DNA of 64,000 nucleotides, taken from contig JAVIAB010000159.1 in assembly GCA_032433765.1 (NCBI GenBank), positions 61,045,543 to 61,109,542 on the forward strand, given 5' to 3'. This document shows, piece after piece, positions 1 to 12,062 of the stretch. The notes under the pieces are model-generated. The model was not told the origin of the DNA. It did no database searches and was given only the letters and a program-made list of their open reading frames with translations. Position 1 is the stretch's first letter. Each line of letters begins with the position of its first letter. The stretch is from Megaustenia siamemsis. Its lineage: Eukaryota; Mollusca; Gastropoda; Stylommatophora; Ariophantidae. The position numbers were made by a program, and so were the translations under genes.

Positions 1-395
1 ATGTTGGAATATTGTTCCTCCTAGGCTCATTTGATTAAGGGCGCAGAAATTCACAAATATCTCTCCATTCTCGTTTATATCTCCAAGTCCATGTTTTCCC
101 ATAATCTCTTCAAAGCCTCTGTTGTCTGATCCTACCTTAGCATTTAGGTCTCCCATCAAGATTATAATATCCTTGGCTCGTCTTGCATCCATCTGGCATT
201 GTAGCTGTTTATAAAAATCATCTTTAACTGAGTCATCTTTATCGTTGGTTGGTGCATAGCATTGTATAATGTGTAATTTTATTTTGTTTTTGGTTGTTCT
301 AAATGTTGCTCTCACCAGTCTTGGTCCCACTGCCTCCCATTCTATTAGTGTCTTCTGTGCATTCTTTGATAGCATTATAGCTACCCCTTCGCTAT
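1..395 (-). pseudogene. Family E endonuclease (EEP) fragment, cut by window edge
   Basis: On the minus strand this encodes the middle of an AP-endonuclease-like (EEP) domain that nicks target DNA in non-LTR retrotransposons. Readable pieces in order are GVAIMLSKNAQ, LIEWEAVGPRLVRATF, a short stretch ending in IQCYAPTN, and then the catalytic-region motif ILMGDLNAKVGSDN. The same sequence recurs at 58206-58620 with few changes, so both belong to family E. The window edge removes the C-terminal part of the domain. It is a relic, not a host gene. Confidence 0.8.
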
Positions 396-485
396 GGACT
401 CGATGTTTCTATATTCTTTACTTCTTATCACCTTCCCTTGGACTCGATGTTTCTATTTTAGTTACTTCTTCTCACTTTCACTCCT
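396..485. repeat. 44-bp imperfect tandem duplication
   Basis: GGACTCGATGTTTCTAT occurs at 396 and again at 440, each followed by a similar T-rich stretch (ACTTCTTMTCAC). This gives two copies of a 44-bp unit at the edge of the endonuclease relic. From 486 to about 690 I see no gene. Confidence 0.7.
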
Positions 486-690
486 GACTTCTACCCTAGC
501 AACTCCCCGTTTGTTACACACCTTATGATCACTGCTACACTTGTACTCTGAAAAAGGCCACAGGCAGAAATGTCAGTATTGTGTTGTGTTCCTTCCTTGT
601 AAAGCTGTCACCATACCTTGGAGTGTTTATCACTCACCACTATTTGCTCCTTGCTACCAGCTTTACTGCAGCATTGCATTTATTTGCCTG

Positions 691-1130
<440 letters not shown>

Positions 1131-1389
1131 AACTATTGCTGCAACTACAGCCTCTGCCTCCACCACCACTATTGCAGATATTACTACAGTTATAACTACA
1201 CCAGCAACTGCTGTATAATTTCTACAGCTATCGTTACTGTAACTGCTACTTCTATTAATGTCACTGTTGACACTGCCACTAACTCTACAGGTAGCCCCTG
1301 TCAGTCATAGTTGGATATAGTTTTTTTCAGCGCCTCTAGAAATGTTAATTTTTCATTTTTTTGCCACTGTGTATTCTCTTTTTATATGA

Positions 1390-1745
1390 ATGTGTCTGCT
1401 TCTAGTTTGAGTTGGTGCTTTAGAGTGTGTTTCCAAAGATTGCAGTTTACATCTATTTTTTCCCAAGCTGCAGGGTTTATGTTTAGAGTCTTCATGTCAC
1501 GTTTACACACGTCCACAAATCATCAAAGTTTGGGGCGCACCCAATAATTTTACCATCTGACAATTGTCCCTAGTGTATACTTTTGGTGTGCGGCCATGTT
1601 TCATACGGTGTACGCGGCCATGGCAACCTACGTTGTTTGATTAGCGTGTAGATGTTCGGGAGGCCTGTGCCGTTAATGACATCCACGTTTGTCACTTTAT
1701 GCTTCCAGGTGATACCAAGAATGCGGCGCAGACATCGCATATTTA
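1390..1745 (-). pseudogene. Family I retroelement, C-terminal fragment
   Basis: The minus strand reads MRCLRRILGITWKHKVTN, then IKQRRLPWPRTP, and after a frameshift and stops VKRDMKTLNINPAAWEK. This is the conserved region after the RT domain of EEP-type non-LTR elements, whose usual form is MRCLRRILGI..W...VTN...LRWLGHV..M. The family resembles the endonuclease-containing relic at 43650-45065. It is broken by stops and frameshifts. Confidence 0.7.
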
Positions 1746-1761
1746 ATCAATTTACCTTTCT

Positions 1762-2139
1762 CTCTTGCTTTAATAATGTTATCATTAATACCATTACTAT
1801 TACTAATGTTATCATTAGTGCCATTACTATTACTAATGTTATCATTAATGCCATTACTGTTATTAATGTTATCATTAATGTCATTACTGTTACTAATGTT
1901 ATCATTATTGTCTTTACTATTACTACTGCTATATTTAATGTCATTACTATTACTAGTATTATCATTAATGTCATTACTATTATTAATGTTATCATTAATG
2001 TCATTACTGCTGCTAATGGTATCATTAATGTCATTACTATTACTACTGTTATCATTAATTGTATCACTATTATTACTGTTATATTTAATTTCATTAATAT
2101 TACTAATGTTATAATAAATGTCCTCACTATTACTAATGC
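1762..2139. repeat. 30-bp minisatellite, left part
   Basis: About 12 degenerate copies of a 30-bp unit (ATTACTATTACTAATG followed by TTATCATTAATGTC). The array stops where a family A retroelement begins and resumes at 4033-4135, so the retroelement split one array. Reading frames across it (repeats of NVIINVIT) are artefacts. Confidence 0.9.
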
Positions 2140-4028
2140 AAGAAGAGAGAGAGACAAGATCTTATATAGACAATTTGGCAGAGAAAGCAGAGACAGCTGC
2201 AATTACAGGAGACAGCAGAACTCTTTATGCTGTACAAAAGATGCTGACAAACACCTATACATCCAGTGGAACACCAATTCTAGACAAATCTGGATTAATG
2301 CTAACAACAAGCGCAGACATAAAAGCCCGTTGGGCGGAGCACTTCAAAGAAATTCTTAACCATCCACTACCTCACAGTTTAATAGATTTTGAAGCTGAAA
2401 CACCAGCAGCAGAATTAGATGTAAATTTAGATGACTTCACCTTGAGTGAAATAGAAACCACATTAAAGCTTATGACCAATAACAAGGCTGTTGGAGAGGA
2501 TAAGTTAACAGCTTAGGTCCTCAATGCAATTGAAAGCCATAATCTAACACATGTACAGAAAATGTTCAACATCATTTGGAAAACAGAGAAGACGTCTCAT
2601 AAATGGAAAAAAGGAATCATTGTTAAGATTCAAAAAAAGGGCAATATTAGAGATTGTAACAACTGGAGAGGCGTGACACTTTTGTCAGTTGCCTCAAAGT
2701 TATTCTGCAAAATCATCCTAAATAGAATAAAGGATTCAATAGATACAGTAATGCGTGAAGAACAGGTTGGGTTTAGAAAAGAGAGAAGCTGCCTTGACCA
2801 CATTTTCACTCTACGACTTATATTGGAGGAAAACATTGAAAAACAAATACCTTTTGTACTTAACATCATCGACTTCAAAAAAGCATTTGATAGTATTCAT
2901 AGAGATTCTTTGTGGAAAATCCTGCAGCAATATGGCTCACCATCAAAAATCATAAATTTTATCAAAGACAGGTATGATGGTTACACATGTGCAGTTCGAA
3001 CAGAGGAAGGACTGAGCGAATGTTTCCCAATAGAAACTGGGGTTAAACAAGGATGTATTTTATCGCCCTTGTTATTTGAAATTGTTATGGACTTCATAAT
3101 GAAGAAATGCTGCACCGGTAATAAAGGCATCGATTGGATACAAGGAGACCATTTGGAGGACCTCGACTTTGCTGATGACATAGTTCTCATCAGCAGTCAG
3201 ATAAAACGATGCAGGAAAACACAAATGAACTATCAGCAATAGCCAGCAAAATTGGGCTTGAGATCAATCATGAAAAGGCTAAAGTCATGAAAAGTTTAAT
3301 TCGAACAGATGACAAAATATACATGGAAAACAAACCAGCAGAAGAGATCGATCACTTTATCTATCTTGGAAGTCACATTGATCGAGAAGGGGATACAAGT
3401 ATAGAAATTAGAATCAGAATAGCTAAAGCAGCAATGTCTTTCAGAAGCCTTGAAAAGTTGTGGAAATCAAAACTCATCAGCACAAACACAAAACTTAGAC
3501 TATTAAATCAAATGTATTATCAAACCTTACGTAATCGCGTGAAAGCTGGAAAACAACAAGAGATACAGAACTAAAGTTGAACGCATTCGAAAGTAAATGT
3601 CTAAGGAAAATACTTGGTATAGCGTGGAACGAATTCAAAACAAACGAGGAAATTAGAGAAATCGCCAATCAACCACTAATATCTTCAATAATAAAGAAAA
3701 GACGATGGTCATATTTTGGACATGTGATGAGAAGAGATAATAACCGAATAGCAAAGCAAGCCCTCATATGGGAAACAACAGGTAAGAGAAAAAGAGGAAG
3801 ACCCAGGGAGACACTGAGAAGAACATTGATGAGAGAGGCAAGAGCAGCAGGATTCGGCTCCCTCACTGAGATAGAGCTGCTTGCACAGAACAGAAACAAA
3901 TGGCGAGATTTGATAAAATATCTTTAAAAGAAAACTGCTAGAACAAAAATTCAGATAGGACAAGGAGTATCTTGGTCTACGCCCAATGGGCCGGCTACTG
4001 CTCGAATGGTCAATAGATAGATTGATAG
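2140..4028 (+). mobile_element. Family A non-LTR retrotransposon, 5'-truncated, broken RT ORF
   Basis: The longest family A copy. It encodes a linker, then RT motifs in order: NNKAVGEDKLTA, WRGVTLLSVASKLF, EEQVGFRKERSC, IDFKKAFDS, GVKQGCILSPLLFE and the catalytic DLDFADDIVLIS near 3165-3195. It ends with the C-terminal block KKRRWSYFGHVMRRDN and KRKRGRPRETLRRTL. An in-frame stop at 2514-2516 and frameshifts near 3205 and 3570 disable it. The 3' end reads GGGCCGGCTACTGCTCGAA and then ATAG-like repeats. The imperfect 11-bp flanks ATTACTAATGC (2129-2139) and ATTGCTAATGC (4029-4039) may be a target-site duplication, although the host minisatellite makes this ambiguous. The element is RTE-like in style, but the clade is not certain. 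Confidence 0.88.
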
Positions 4029-4032
4029 ATTG

Positions 4033-4135
4033 CTAATGCTATCATTAATGTCATTACTGTTACTAATGTTTACATTACTATCACTACTGTTACTAATGCT
4101 ATAATTAATATTATTACTATTACTACTGTTGTAGA
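4033..4135. repeat. 30-bp minisatellite, right part
   Basis: Continuation of the 1762-2139 array after the family A insertion, with the same ACTAATGYTATCATTAATG core. Confidence 0.8.
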
Positions 4136-4254
4136 TATATTATTCCAATTCTCCTACCATAGATGCTACTAGTTGTACTTCTTTCACTGCAACAGAATAC
4201 ATCTTAATTTACGTCAAATGTTCAACTATTGTACTCACGTTTCATTACATTGTC

Positions 4255-4379
4255 CTATTTTCCACAACCCATGCCCGTCAAAAGTGGCTCCCTATTGATA
4301 TTTTCAAATTTCCTTACAAATCTCGCATACGCATCGCCACATACACCCTTTGCTACATTAACCACGCATTCTATTTCAG
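4255..4379 (-). CDS. Secreted Cys-rich protein, predicted last exon (5)
   Basis: Minus-strand reading from 4379 gives EIECVVNVAKGVCGDAYARF, then VRKFENINREPLLTGMGCGK and a TAG stop at 4257-4255. It begins with two bases (CT) that complete a codon with the last base of exon 4, giving Pro and keeping frame. The acceptor is CAGAG before CTGAA. The pyrimidine tract is weak, so the exact start is less certain than for the other exons. It carries three cysteines (of the ECV, VCG and GCG type), continuing the spacing seen in exons 2-4. I saw no clear AATAAA signal downstream. The function of the family is unknown to me. Confidence 0.5.
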
Positions 4380-4399
4380 CTCTGATCTGTTTGTTTGTG

Positions 4400-4805
4400 C
4401 AAATAGACATCATTTATCAAAACAAATAACCTGTATGTGTATAAATATGTTATTTCTTTAAATCATATTACATTGTCAATTACAACCAAAGGTCCCTATT
4501 CATTTACCTCTGATTGTGACTACCCGTTATGAACTAATTCACTCATATAACCAGTTTAATTATGGCATTTTTTACGATCTGTGAAGTTAACGTTAACTTG
4601 ACATTTAAAAAAGACCGACTTCTATGAAACAACATATATATGACAAATCTTCTACAGTAATTAGTATAGTTATGTCTACTGTTTTATTCTTGTGTGACTT
4701 GATATCAACAAATGGTTAATGTTAGTGTACACATGTAACATTTGCTATTGAATGTGACCGTCTGACCATGACGGTTGATTGACAGCCTCGATTAAAAACG
4801 CACTA
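4400..4805. other. No feature seen
   Basis: AT-rich sequence within predicted intron 4. I find no coding similarity, tandem repeat or element end here. Confidence 0.5.
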
Positions 4806-4810
4806 ATGTC

Positions 4811-5155
4811 AATAAATGTTGAAAGTTCCCTGGACAGCTAAAAAGACCAATGATGAAATTCTCAAAGATGCCAACACAAAAAGAGAATGCCTAAAAAACA
4901 TCAGAAAGAAACAAGCAACATTTTTTGTGAACATCATGAGAAGAGAAAAGTTCGAATAGTTGGTTACAACTGGCAAAATAGAAGGAAAGAGAGATCGCGG
5001 ACGACAGAGGGAGAAAATACTGGATAGCTTGGTTTCATGGTATGGAAAACAGTCTACAATATAACTGATGCGGTGCACTGTGGATAGAAGATTGTGGAAG
5101 GACATGATCGCCTACGCCAACCGGTATGGCACATAATGATAATGATGATGATAAT
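4811..5155 (+). pseudogene. Family B retroelement, C-terminal end with (GAT)n tail
   Basis: Encodes AKKTNDEILKDANTKREC, RKKQATFFVNIMRREK and GKRDRGRQREKILDSLVSW, then MRCTVDRRLWKDMIAYANRY before a TAA. This is the C-terminal tail of family B, seen also at 23455-24935 and 58975-59605. Two in-frame stops break it. It ends in ATAATGATGATG repeats, the 3' tail typical of the family. Confidence 0.85.
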
Positions 5156-5770
5156 GATGAATGTCAATGATTCTAAGTTAGTCCACGTGACCAGCACGTC
5201 ATTATTCTGCCCGTAGCGAAACACAGACACCAACAAAGCAGAGAGTACAGCACCTTCTTGGTGGGTGGTTGATTTTATGTTTGATTTCTTCCCAGCAGTC
5301 TATGACCCTGCCCTTTATCTCAATACCACAAGATTATATTTTCTTTGATAGGGTATGTGCGATTATTTGTTGAGCCACAATCTCTGTCACTGTATATATC
5401 GTGTCCTTTAGGAGTCTCCTACCATGCGCTACTTACTTCTCTGTTGTGCTTGATCAACGTTGGGCTATATTTCCCCACCAACATTTTGTTCTGTAGCAGA
5501 AACAGCTTTTATTAAATGTCCAGTGTTGTGACCTCCTGTGTTGAGTCTTCGTGCCTGCACTGACAATGTTTACGATGAAAGCTTTATGGTTGTTTAACGT
5601 TGTGTATGCAAATATGGTAGGTCTGAGTGATAAGCTGAGGTGGTAAATCATGTCTAGTCTTGCTGCCCTGTTGTGAGTGGTGTTTCTGTGTGTGACATAC
5701 GTGTCATTTATATGTGTGTCTATGTGCGTCTGTCAAATTGTGGGTGCCAGTTAGAGTCTGTAAACAATAT
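5156..5770. other. No feature seen
   Basis: Intronic sequence of the predicted secreted-protein gene. I recognise no protein or repeat. Confidence 0.5.
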
Positions 5771-6691
5771 AGATGAAATGCCTCACGGGTAAAGTCATCG
5801 AATGGATACACTGAGACCATTTGGAGGACCTCGACTTTGCTCATGACATAGTTCTCATCAGCAGTCAGATAAAAACGATGCAGGAAAACATAAATGAACT
5901 ATTATCAATAGCCAGCAAAATTAGGCTTGAGATCAATCATGAAAAGACTAAGGTCATGAAAAGCATAATTCCAACAGATGACAAAATATACATGGAAAAC
6001 AAACCAGTGGAAGTGATCAATCACTTTATCTATCTGGAAGTCACATTGACGAGAAGGGAATACAAGTAAAGAAATTAGAATAAGAATAGTTAAAAGAGCA
6101 ATGTCTTTCAGAAGCCTTAACAAGTTGTGGAAATCAGAACTCATCAGCAAAAACACAAAACTTAGACTATTAAATCAAATGTACTATCAACCCTTACGTA
6201 TGCGTGTGAAATCTGGAAAATCAACAAGAGACATAGAAACAAAGTTGAACGCATTCGAAAATAGATGTCTAAAGAAAATACTTGGTATAGCGTGGAAGGA
6301 ATTCAAAACAAACGAGGAAATTACAGAAATCGCCAATCAACCACTAATATCTTCAGTAATAAAGAAAAGACGATGGTCATATATTAGACATTTGATGAAA
6401 AGAGCTAAAAGCAAGCCCTCATGTGGGAAACAACAGGTAAGAGGAAAAGAGTAAGACCCAGAGAAACACTGAGAAGAACATTGATGAGAGAGGCATGGGC
6501 AGCAGGAATCGGCTCCCTCAATAAGATAGAGCTGCTTGCACAGAACAGAGACCAATGGCGAGATTTGATAAAATATCTTTAAAAAAATTGAAAACTGCAA
6601 GAGTACAATTTAGATAAGAGAAGGGACATTTTGGTCTACGCCCTATGTGACAGCTACGGCTGACCGTAGATAGACAGATCTATCTACGGTC
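5771..6691 (+). mobile_element. Family A retrotransposon copy 2, 5'-truncated
   Basis: Starts inside the RT domain just before the catalytic motif, which is mutated from FADD to FAHD near 5835. It continues through the C-terminal region (ENKPVEVINHFIYLE, NAFENRCLKKILGIAWKEF, KKRRWSYIRHLMKR) to GREDLIKYL-like sequence near 6580. There are several frameshifts. The terminal GGGCCGGCTACGG motif of other copies is altered here and followed by a 13-bp-arm palindrome at 6662-6691, directly before the giant GATA array. Confidence 0.85.
6662..6691. repeat. Near-perfect palindrome (hairpin) at retroelement 3' end
   Basis: Arms GACCGTAGATAGA and TCTATCTACGGTC are exact reverse complements around a 4-base loop (CAGA). 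It sits between the family A 3' end and the GATA array. Confidence 0.9.
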
Positions 6692-6694
6692 AAC

Positions 6695-7050
<356 letters not shown>

Positions 7051-7914
7051 GCAAGCAATGTCAAAGGAGTTGCCAGAGCAATGTTGAAATAAACATAGAA
7101 CTACCTTAGGGACTCCATCACCGGACTGTTTTTTTCAGTGTTTATTCCCGAAGTCTATTCCGTGAACGGGTTGACCCGCTAGACAGCGTTGATTTATAAT
7201 CGAAGTTGACCATCTCCTAGATGCGTTGCCATTTTTAGGCTAACGGGTCGCATCTACCCAGGAAGGAGGTTATGGAGCCTCCTACTTGCCTATGTAAGCG
7301 TCATAGGGCATGTGTGACAGTTTACAGAATTAGCTACCCCACCCAACTAATTCACCCCACCCTCTGTAATCATCACTTGACTTCGTTATACGTTACGCGA
7401 CTGGTTATTCTATATTCGCAGCACATCTCAATGTCTATAGAGTGACCATGGTTCCACTAGTGGACACGTTTAGAAGTAGGTCAAGCCACCTACCCCTGTG
7501 TGCGTGTCGGCAGTTGGATTGTGCCTACACTCTCTCTACACATGATCCCCATGTTTACATTATCGAATTTTGGTCAACTTACATTGAGTACGCATAAAAG
7601 AGAACCCACACAATTCCTATCAAGGAAATTGCACAAACATCATCGAAGGAATAATTACAATTACTGACAATTAAAATACACACGGGCATAGCGGCAAACA
7701 TGTTCGCATATATAATAAAGATATAGATAAACATCATGTATACAAACAAAGAATGCAATTCAATTCTGAACTTCGAGATTGCAAGCTTTAAAGACCCAAT
7801 CTCAGGCAACATTTATTACAACAGTTTATTGTTTCTAGAGTGACTGTGAACTGAGGGCCGCTCTTATATTGTTCATTACGTGTATATCAGTTTTTGGACA
7901 TCAATGAAACTTAC
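7051..7914. other. No gene seen (predicted intron 4)
   Basis: Unique-looking intronic DNA between the GATA array and exon 4. I find no conserved motif in it. Confidence 0.45.
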
Positions 7915-8079
7915 GAACACACGTCAACGTTCTCAAGAATTTTGTCCTCTTCTTAGCACTGTCTACCAGAGTTTTAACATCAGTCTCAATCTTCACAAAA
8001 CATGCTAAGATTCCGTCATTTACTTTAATTTCTTTACTCTCGCTACCCACACAATTAGACTGCAACAAATTCAATGCAT
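7915..8079 (-). CDS. Secreted Cys-rich protein, predicted exon 4
   Basis: Bounded on the minus strand by a strong acceptor (TTTTTTTTTCTTTTACAG) and a consensus donor (GTTC then GTAAGT). It reads ALNLLQSNCVGSESKEIK, VNDGILACFVKIETDVKT, LVDSAKKRTKFLRTLTCV. It starts with 2 bases and ends with 1, so it is a phase 1-1 exon that joins exon 3 (GCA G plus AT gives Asp) and exon 5. Three cysteines are spaced by helix-like stretches. It lies only about 70 bases from the giant CTAT array. Confidence 0.65.
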
Positions 8080-8150
8080 CTGTAAAAGAAAAAAAAAGAA
8101 AGTAATTTTCGATTCACGAATCTCTGCTCACATTTTACAAAGAAATAGAC

Positions 8151-8574
<424 letters not shown>

Positions 8575-8801
8575 TTTTCGTTCGCCTGAAGTATTGTCGA
8601 TATCTGCAATGTCGTTTCCTGTATTAATTTTCTGTCTTTTGTAATTCTTGCCGTGGCCCATATAGTTTTTCTCTGTAGTGTTGTATCTCTGGGCCAATGG
8701 ATTTTCCTCAATTTACTATATTCAGTGCAGTCTTTAAGTGTGTGTAGAACAGTCTTTGCGCCTATCCACATTTGCATGCAATTGACGTGCCGATCTTGAA
8801 T
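8575..8801 (-). pseudogene. Family D retroelement, C-terminal (zinc-knuckle) end
   Basis: Minus strand encodes MQMWIGAKTVLHTLKDCTEY, then SKLRKIHWPRDTTLQRKTIW and ILQANEK before the stop. This resembles the end of jockey/I-type elements after RNase H (VLQDCP..LR...WP.....KLWG). Family C copy 1 is inserted upstream of it. The upstream part of D reappears at 10357-10420 as VIRLRT.PNRLYSHMY, so the two parts were once continuous. Confidence 0.75.
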
Positions 8802-8812
8802 TTTGTATACAT
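8802..8812. repeat. Target-site duplication of family C copy 1 (left)
   Basis: TTTGTATACAT here matches 10346-10356 exactly. The pair brackets the family C insertion. Confidence 0.85.
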
Positions 8813-10345
8813 TGAGTTATTGAGTCATTGAGTTATTTGCGGGTCATCATCATTGCACCCCGAACATGTCCATAGGTTCTCAGATCCCCTCCTCAGCAAT
8901 TCCCTCAGTGTCCAGCGACTGACGACTCCAATTCTATGTTGGTTGATAAGTCTTCTTACACGGCCAACAAGTTTCTCATTTCTGGCTGTGCCCATCTTAA
9001 CTCCCATTTCCATCATCCGAAGAAGTGACGTTGATCTGTGTTTGTCGAAGTCCTGTGCTCTTCCCACATCTCGAAGGGCATTGATGATGTCCGCCCGATC
9101 CATCGGTTGCCCGTCCTCAACGACAGCGCAGCTAGCCAACCTGTCCGCTCTCTCATTTCCCCGTACTCCCGCATGTCCAGGGACATTGACAAAGGTGACC
9201 CTACGTATTTTTAATTTCTACAACGACTCCACCCATTGCATGCGTACAAAGCCCGCCTCCACTTTTTTTTATCATGCCCATCGAATCACTCAGTATAGAT
9301 GCGTGGATGTATTCTTGTGACTCTAACCATTTGAATGCCTTGGTCACTGCCATCACCTCCATTGTCATGCTACTCGTGGTCATGGCGTATGCACCACTGT
9401 CTTCCTTGGCTATTCTGCCTGCCGAGCGTGCTGTAAATACCCATGCACTTCTTTCGTGTCGTCTTACAGATCCGTCTGTATAGATGACTGCATCTTTCTC
9501 ATCGGTGTTATCGCAGATGAGACCGTTGACCTCAGCATTAACCACAACCGGGTTCTGTTCCCTACTTTTCCTGTCGAGTGTGACAATACATGAGAAAGTC
9601 CCTTTGAATGACGTAGGCACCGGTATCCACTCCTCACCAACGCTGATATTGGTAAGCCCACAGACCTATTTGATGACATCTTCTCCTCGGCCCACCTATG
9701 ATTTGCCTATTTTTAGTCTGGTACCTTTCTCTGTGTTGAGCACGTGGTGCAATGGATGTTCTGTATCTGTACTAATCTTCAGGTATGCTCGTGCTCTCCA
9801 GATCTTGATTCTGTCATCCATGGCTGGAAAGTCAAGAAGATACCTCATTGCTACACAGGGAGTGTCCCTCGTACATCCCAGGATAATGCGCATGGCTTCA
9901 ATTTGTATTTTCTCCAGCCTATCAATTTGAGTCGTACTGACAGTAAGAATGGCCAGGGCATACTTGATTGGAGCGAGGACTAATCCCTGGAACAGAAGAG
10001 TAAGTAGCCTCTGCTCGATGTTGGCAGGTGCCATGACCTTCAAGGCGGCTAATCCTTTGCGGGATTTTGTTATCACATGGTCGACGTGGTCCCGAAAACA
10101 CAGGCTGCGATCAAACTTAACTCCGAGGTATGTCATCAACTTGTCTCTGGTCAACTCATCAGCTCCCATTCGTACTACCGGTGTGGTCGTATTAACGATA
10201 TGATTGTTAAGGGAGAACCATGAAACTGATGCTTTATTAGGATTAACCAAGGCACCGGAAACCCCACACCAGGAAGAAATGCGATCGAGTTCGTCTTGCA
10301 TTGTGGAGGCGATTCCCCGTCTGTCTCTTCCCTGTCGATATACCA
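8813..10345 (-). mobile_element. Family C (RT plus RNase H) retrotransposon copy 1
   Basis: From 10345 downward on the minus strand it encodes the end of the RT domain (VYRQGRDRRGIASTMQDEL, LMTYLGVKFDRSLCFRDHVD, RLEKIQIEAMRIILGCTRD). RNase H follows with the acidic residues in YTDGSV, MEVMA and LSDSM, then RTARNEK-type sequence and the C-terminal LWTCSGCNDDDPQITQ. It is truncated just after the RT catalytic motif, and frameshifts near 9690, 9620 and 9200 break it. The 3' end is an octamer repeat, ATAACTCA. The exact 11-bp flanking duplications make it an intact insertion of about 1.5 kb into a family D element. Confidence 0.92.
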
Positions 10346-10420
10346 TTTGTATACATATGACTGTAGAGTCGATTGGGTCATGTTCTGAGGCGTATAACTC
10401 ACTCTCATCTATTCATATTA
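10346..10420 (-). pseudogene. Family D retroelement, upstream part plus right TSD
   Basis: 10346-10356 is the right target-site copy (TTTGTATACAT). Beyond it the minus strand reads VIRLRT.PNRLYSHMYT, the usual LRTGHNRL.SHMY block of jockey-like elements. This is the part of D that preceded 8575-8801 before family C inserted. From 10421 to 10540 I see nothing. Confidence 0.6.
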
Positions 10421-10540
10421 TGAAAGGCATCCTACTCTATCTGTGCACCTGCTCCCCTATTTCTTACTGCTTTCTATGCTGATCCATTATTTGAATAGCC
10501 AACTTCATCCTTGGTTTTTGGGTTGCTTATTTATCTGTCC

Positions 10541-11283
10541 AAGTACAACAATTACTTAATGAAATAAACACGGTAAACAAAAAATATGGACTAGATATGA
10601 ATTTCAAAAAGACTAAAGCTATGATCATAAACAAAGAAGATACTCAAAAACCACAAATGGATATCAAAATTGAGGGAATAGACCTGGAGACAGTTCAGAA
10701 CTACAGCTACCTTGGACATAATATAACCAGTGATGGAAAATGTACAACTGAAATAAACAAAAGAATAGGAATGGCAAAAAGTAATTTTAATGTCATGAAG
10801 AACATAATAACATCAAAACAAATAACACCAGGGCTAAAACTAAGAATAGCAAAACGTTACATCTTCTCAATATTCCTATATGGTGCAGAAACATGGACAT
10901 TAGATAAGAAAACAGAACAGATAATTGAAGCCTTTTACATGTGGATATATAGAAGAATAGGTAGAATTGGATGGAAGGAAAAGAAAACAAACGACGAAGT
11001 CTTAAAACAACTGAAAATGAAAAGAGAACTACTAAACATAATTCAAAAAGACAATTGCGATTATTGGGCCATGTTAAAAATACAACAATCTACCAATAGT
11101 AATCCTGGAGGGGAAAATACAAGATAAGAGAGGTAGAGACAGACCAAGACTAACATGGATGAGTAACATCAAAAGAGGGACATATCAGTCTATTACAAAC
11201 TGCACCATCAAATCAAGAGACAGAGCAGAATGGCGCTCCATGGTAGCCAAACTTCGCTGCGGAGATGGCACTTGATGATGATG
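10541..11283 (+). mobile_element. Family G retroelement copy 1, 3' half
   Basis: Encodes KYGLDMNFKKTKAMIINKED, YSYLGHNITSDGKCTTEIN, RYIFSIFLYGAETWTLDKK and MWIYRRIGRIGWKEKKTNDE. It then frameshifts near 11090 into sequence ending WRSMVAKLRCGDGT, followed by GATGATGATGATT. This is the region after RT and the 3' tail of family G. The catalytic RT part is absent through 5' truncation. Confidence 0.87.
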
Positions 11284-11324
11284 ATTACCAGCTCTAGCTC
11301 TCTGTGTTATTGGTATTTCAATGA

Positions 11325-11992
11325 TTTCGTGTGTGGTCTCTTCTTGTCTTGCATTTTGTTGTTTTAAACTGGTCTATTATCGTTTCCGTATGCTAATTTC
11401 AATATTATTGTCATTTGCAAAGGAGTCTGCAAAGTGATTTGCTGCCTGCTTACCTATTAAGATGTTTCCATCCTTCTTCAGTGTAATTTTAGTGTTCCTT
11501 TCTTTACTCTCATCATTCAGCTATTTTACATGATTCCATACTTTTCATGTGTCTCGTTCAAGATTCAAGAATTCTGTTTTTTTTTTCCAGCATCTCCTTC
11601 TGGCTTGTAGTTTAGCCCATTACAATGTAGTTTTAGTATGCTATAGTTGTTGTGGTGTTCAAGGCAAGGGTTATTTTCTGCTTGCTTTCGAGATATTTCC
11701 ATGTCATTGTGCAGTTGCTCTAGTTCACTACTCCACTATGGTTTGTAGTGTTTCCGTGCCCCTCTAGGTATTGTTTCACTGGCGGCTTGTATTATTAGTC
11801 TACTGAATTCATAAACTATTTTGTTGATGTTTCTATCTGTATTTAGATCTTTAGTAAGCACACTAGTGTATTGTTGATACATTTTCCAGTCTTCCTTTTT
11901 TGTAATTCCATCCGGAGAGAGTGCTGCTCTCCCTAACTGGCTCATTTTGCACCACTAAAAAGACTGATCAGTGGTCGCTGCCTCCAAGTTGT
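11325..11992 (-). pseudogene. Family N retroelement, endonuclease-RT linker
   Basis: Minus strand shows LGGSDHXSV, the end of an endonuclease domain. It continues QLGRAALSPDGITKKEDWK, NKIVYEFSRLIIQAASETIP, GARKHYKPXWSSELEQLHND, then a degraded helix-rich linker (LKKDGNILIGKQAANHFADS). This order is typical of the segment between EEP and RT in non-LTR elements. Many stops and frameshifts are present. Confidence 0.65.
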
Positions 11993-12062
11993 TTACCAAC
12001 ATTTGTAGGCTTTGAGTATTATCTTTGTTAATGATCACAGTTTTAGTCTTTTCGATATTCAT
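11993..12062 (-). pseudogene. Family G fragment, part 2 (split by SINE)
   Basis: Minus strand reads MNIEKTKTVIINKDNTQSLQ, matching INIKKTKTMIINKENSQ of family G. The upstream part continues at 12336-12790 after the SINE insertion. CGATATTCAT at 12053-12062 is the left target-site copy. Confidence 0.75.
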
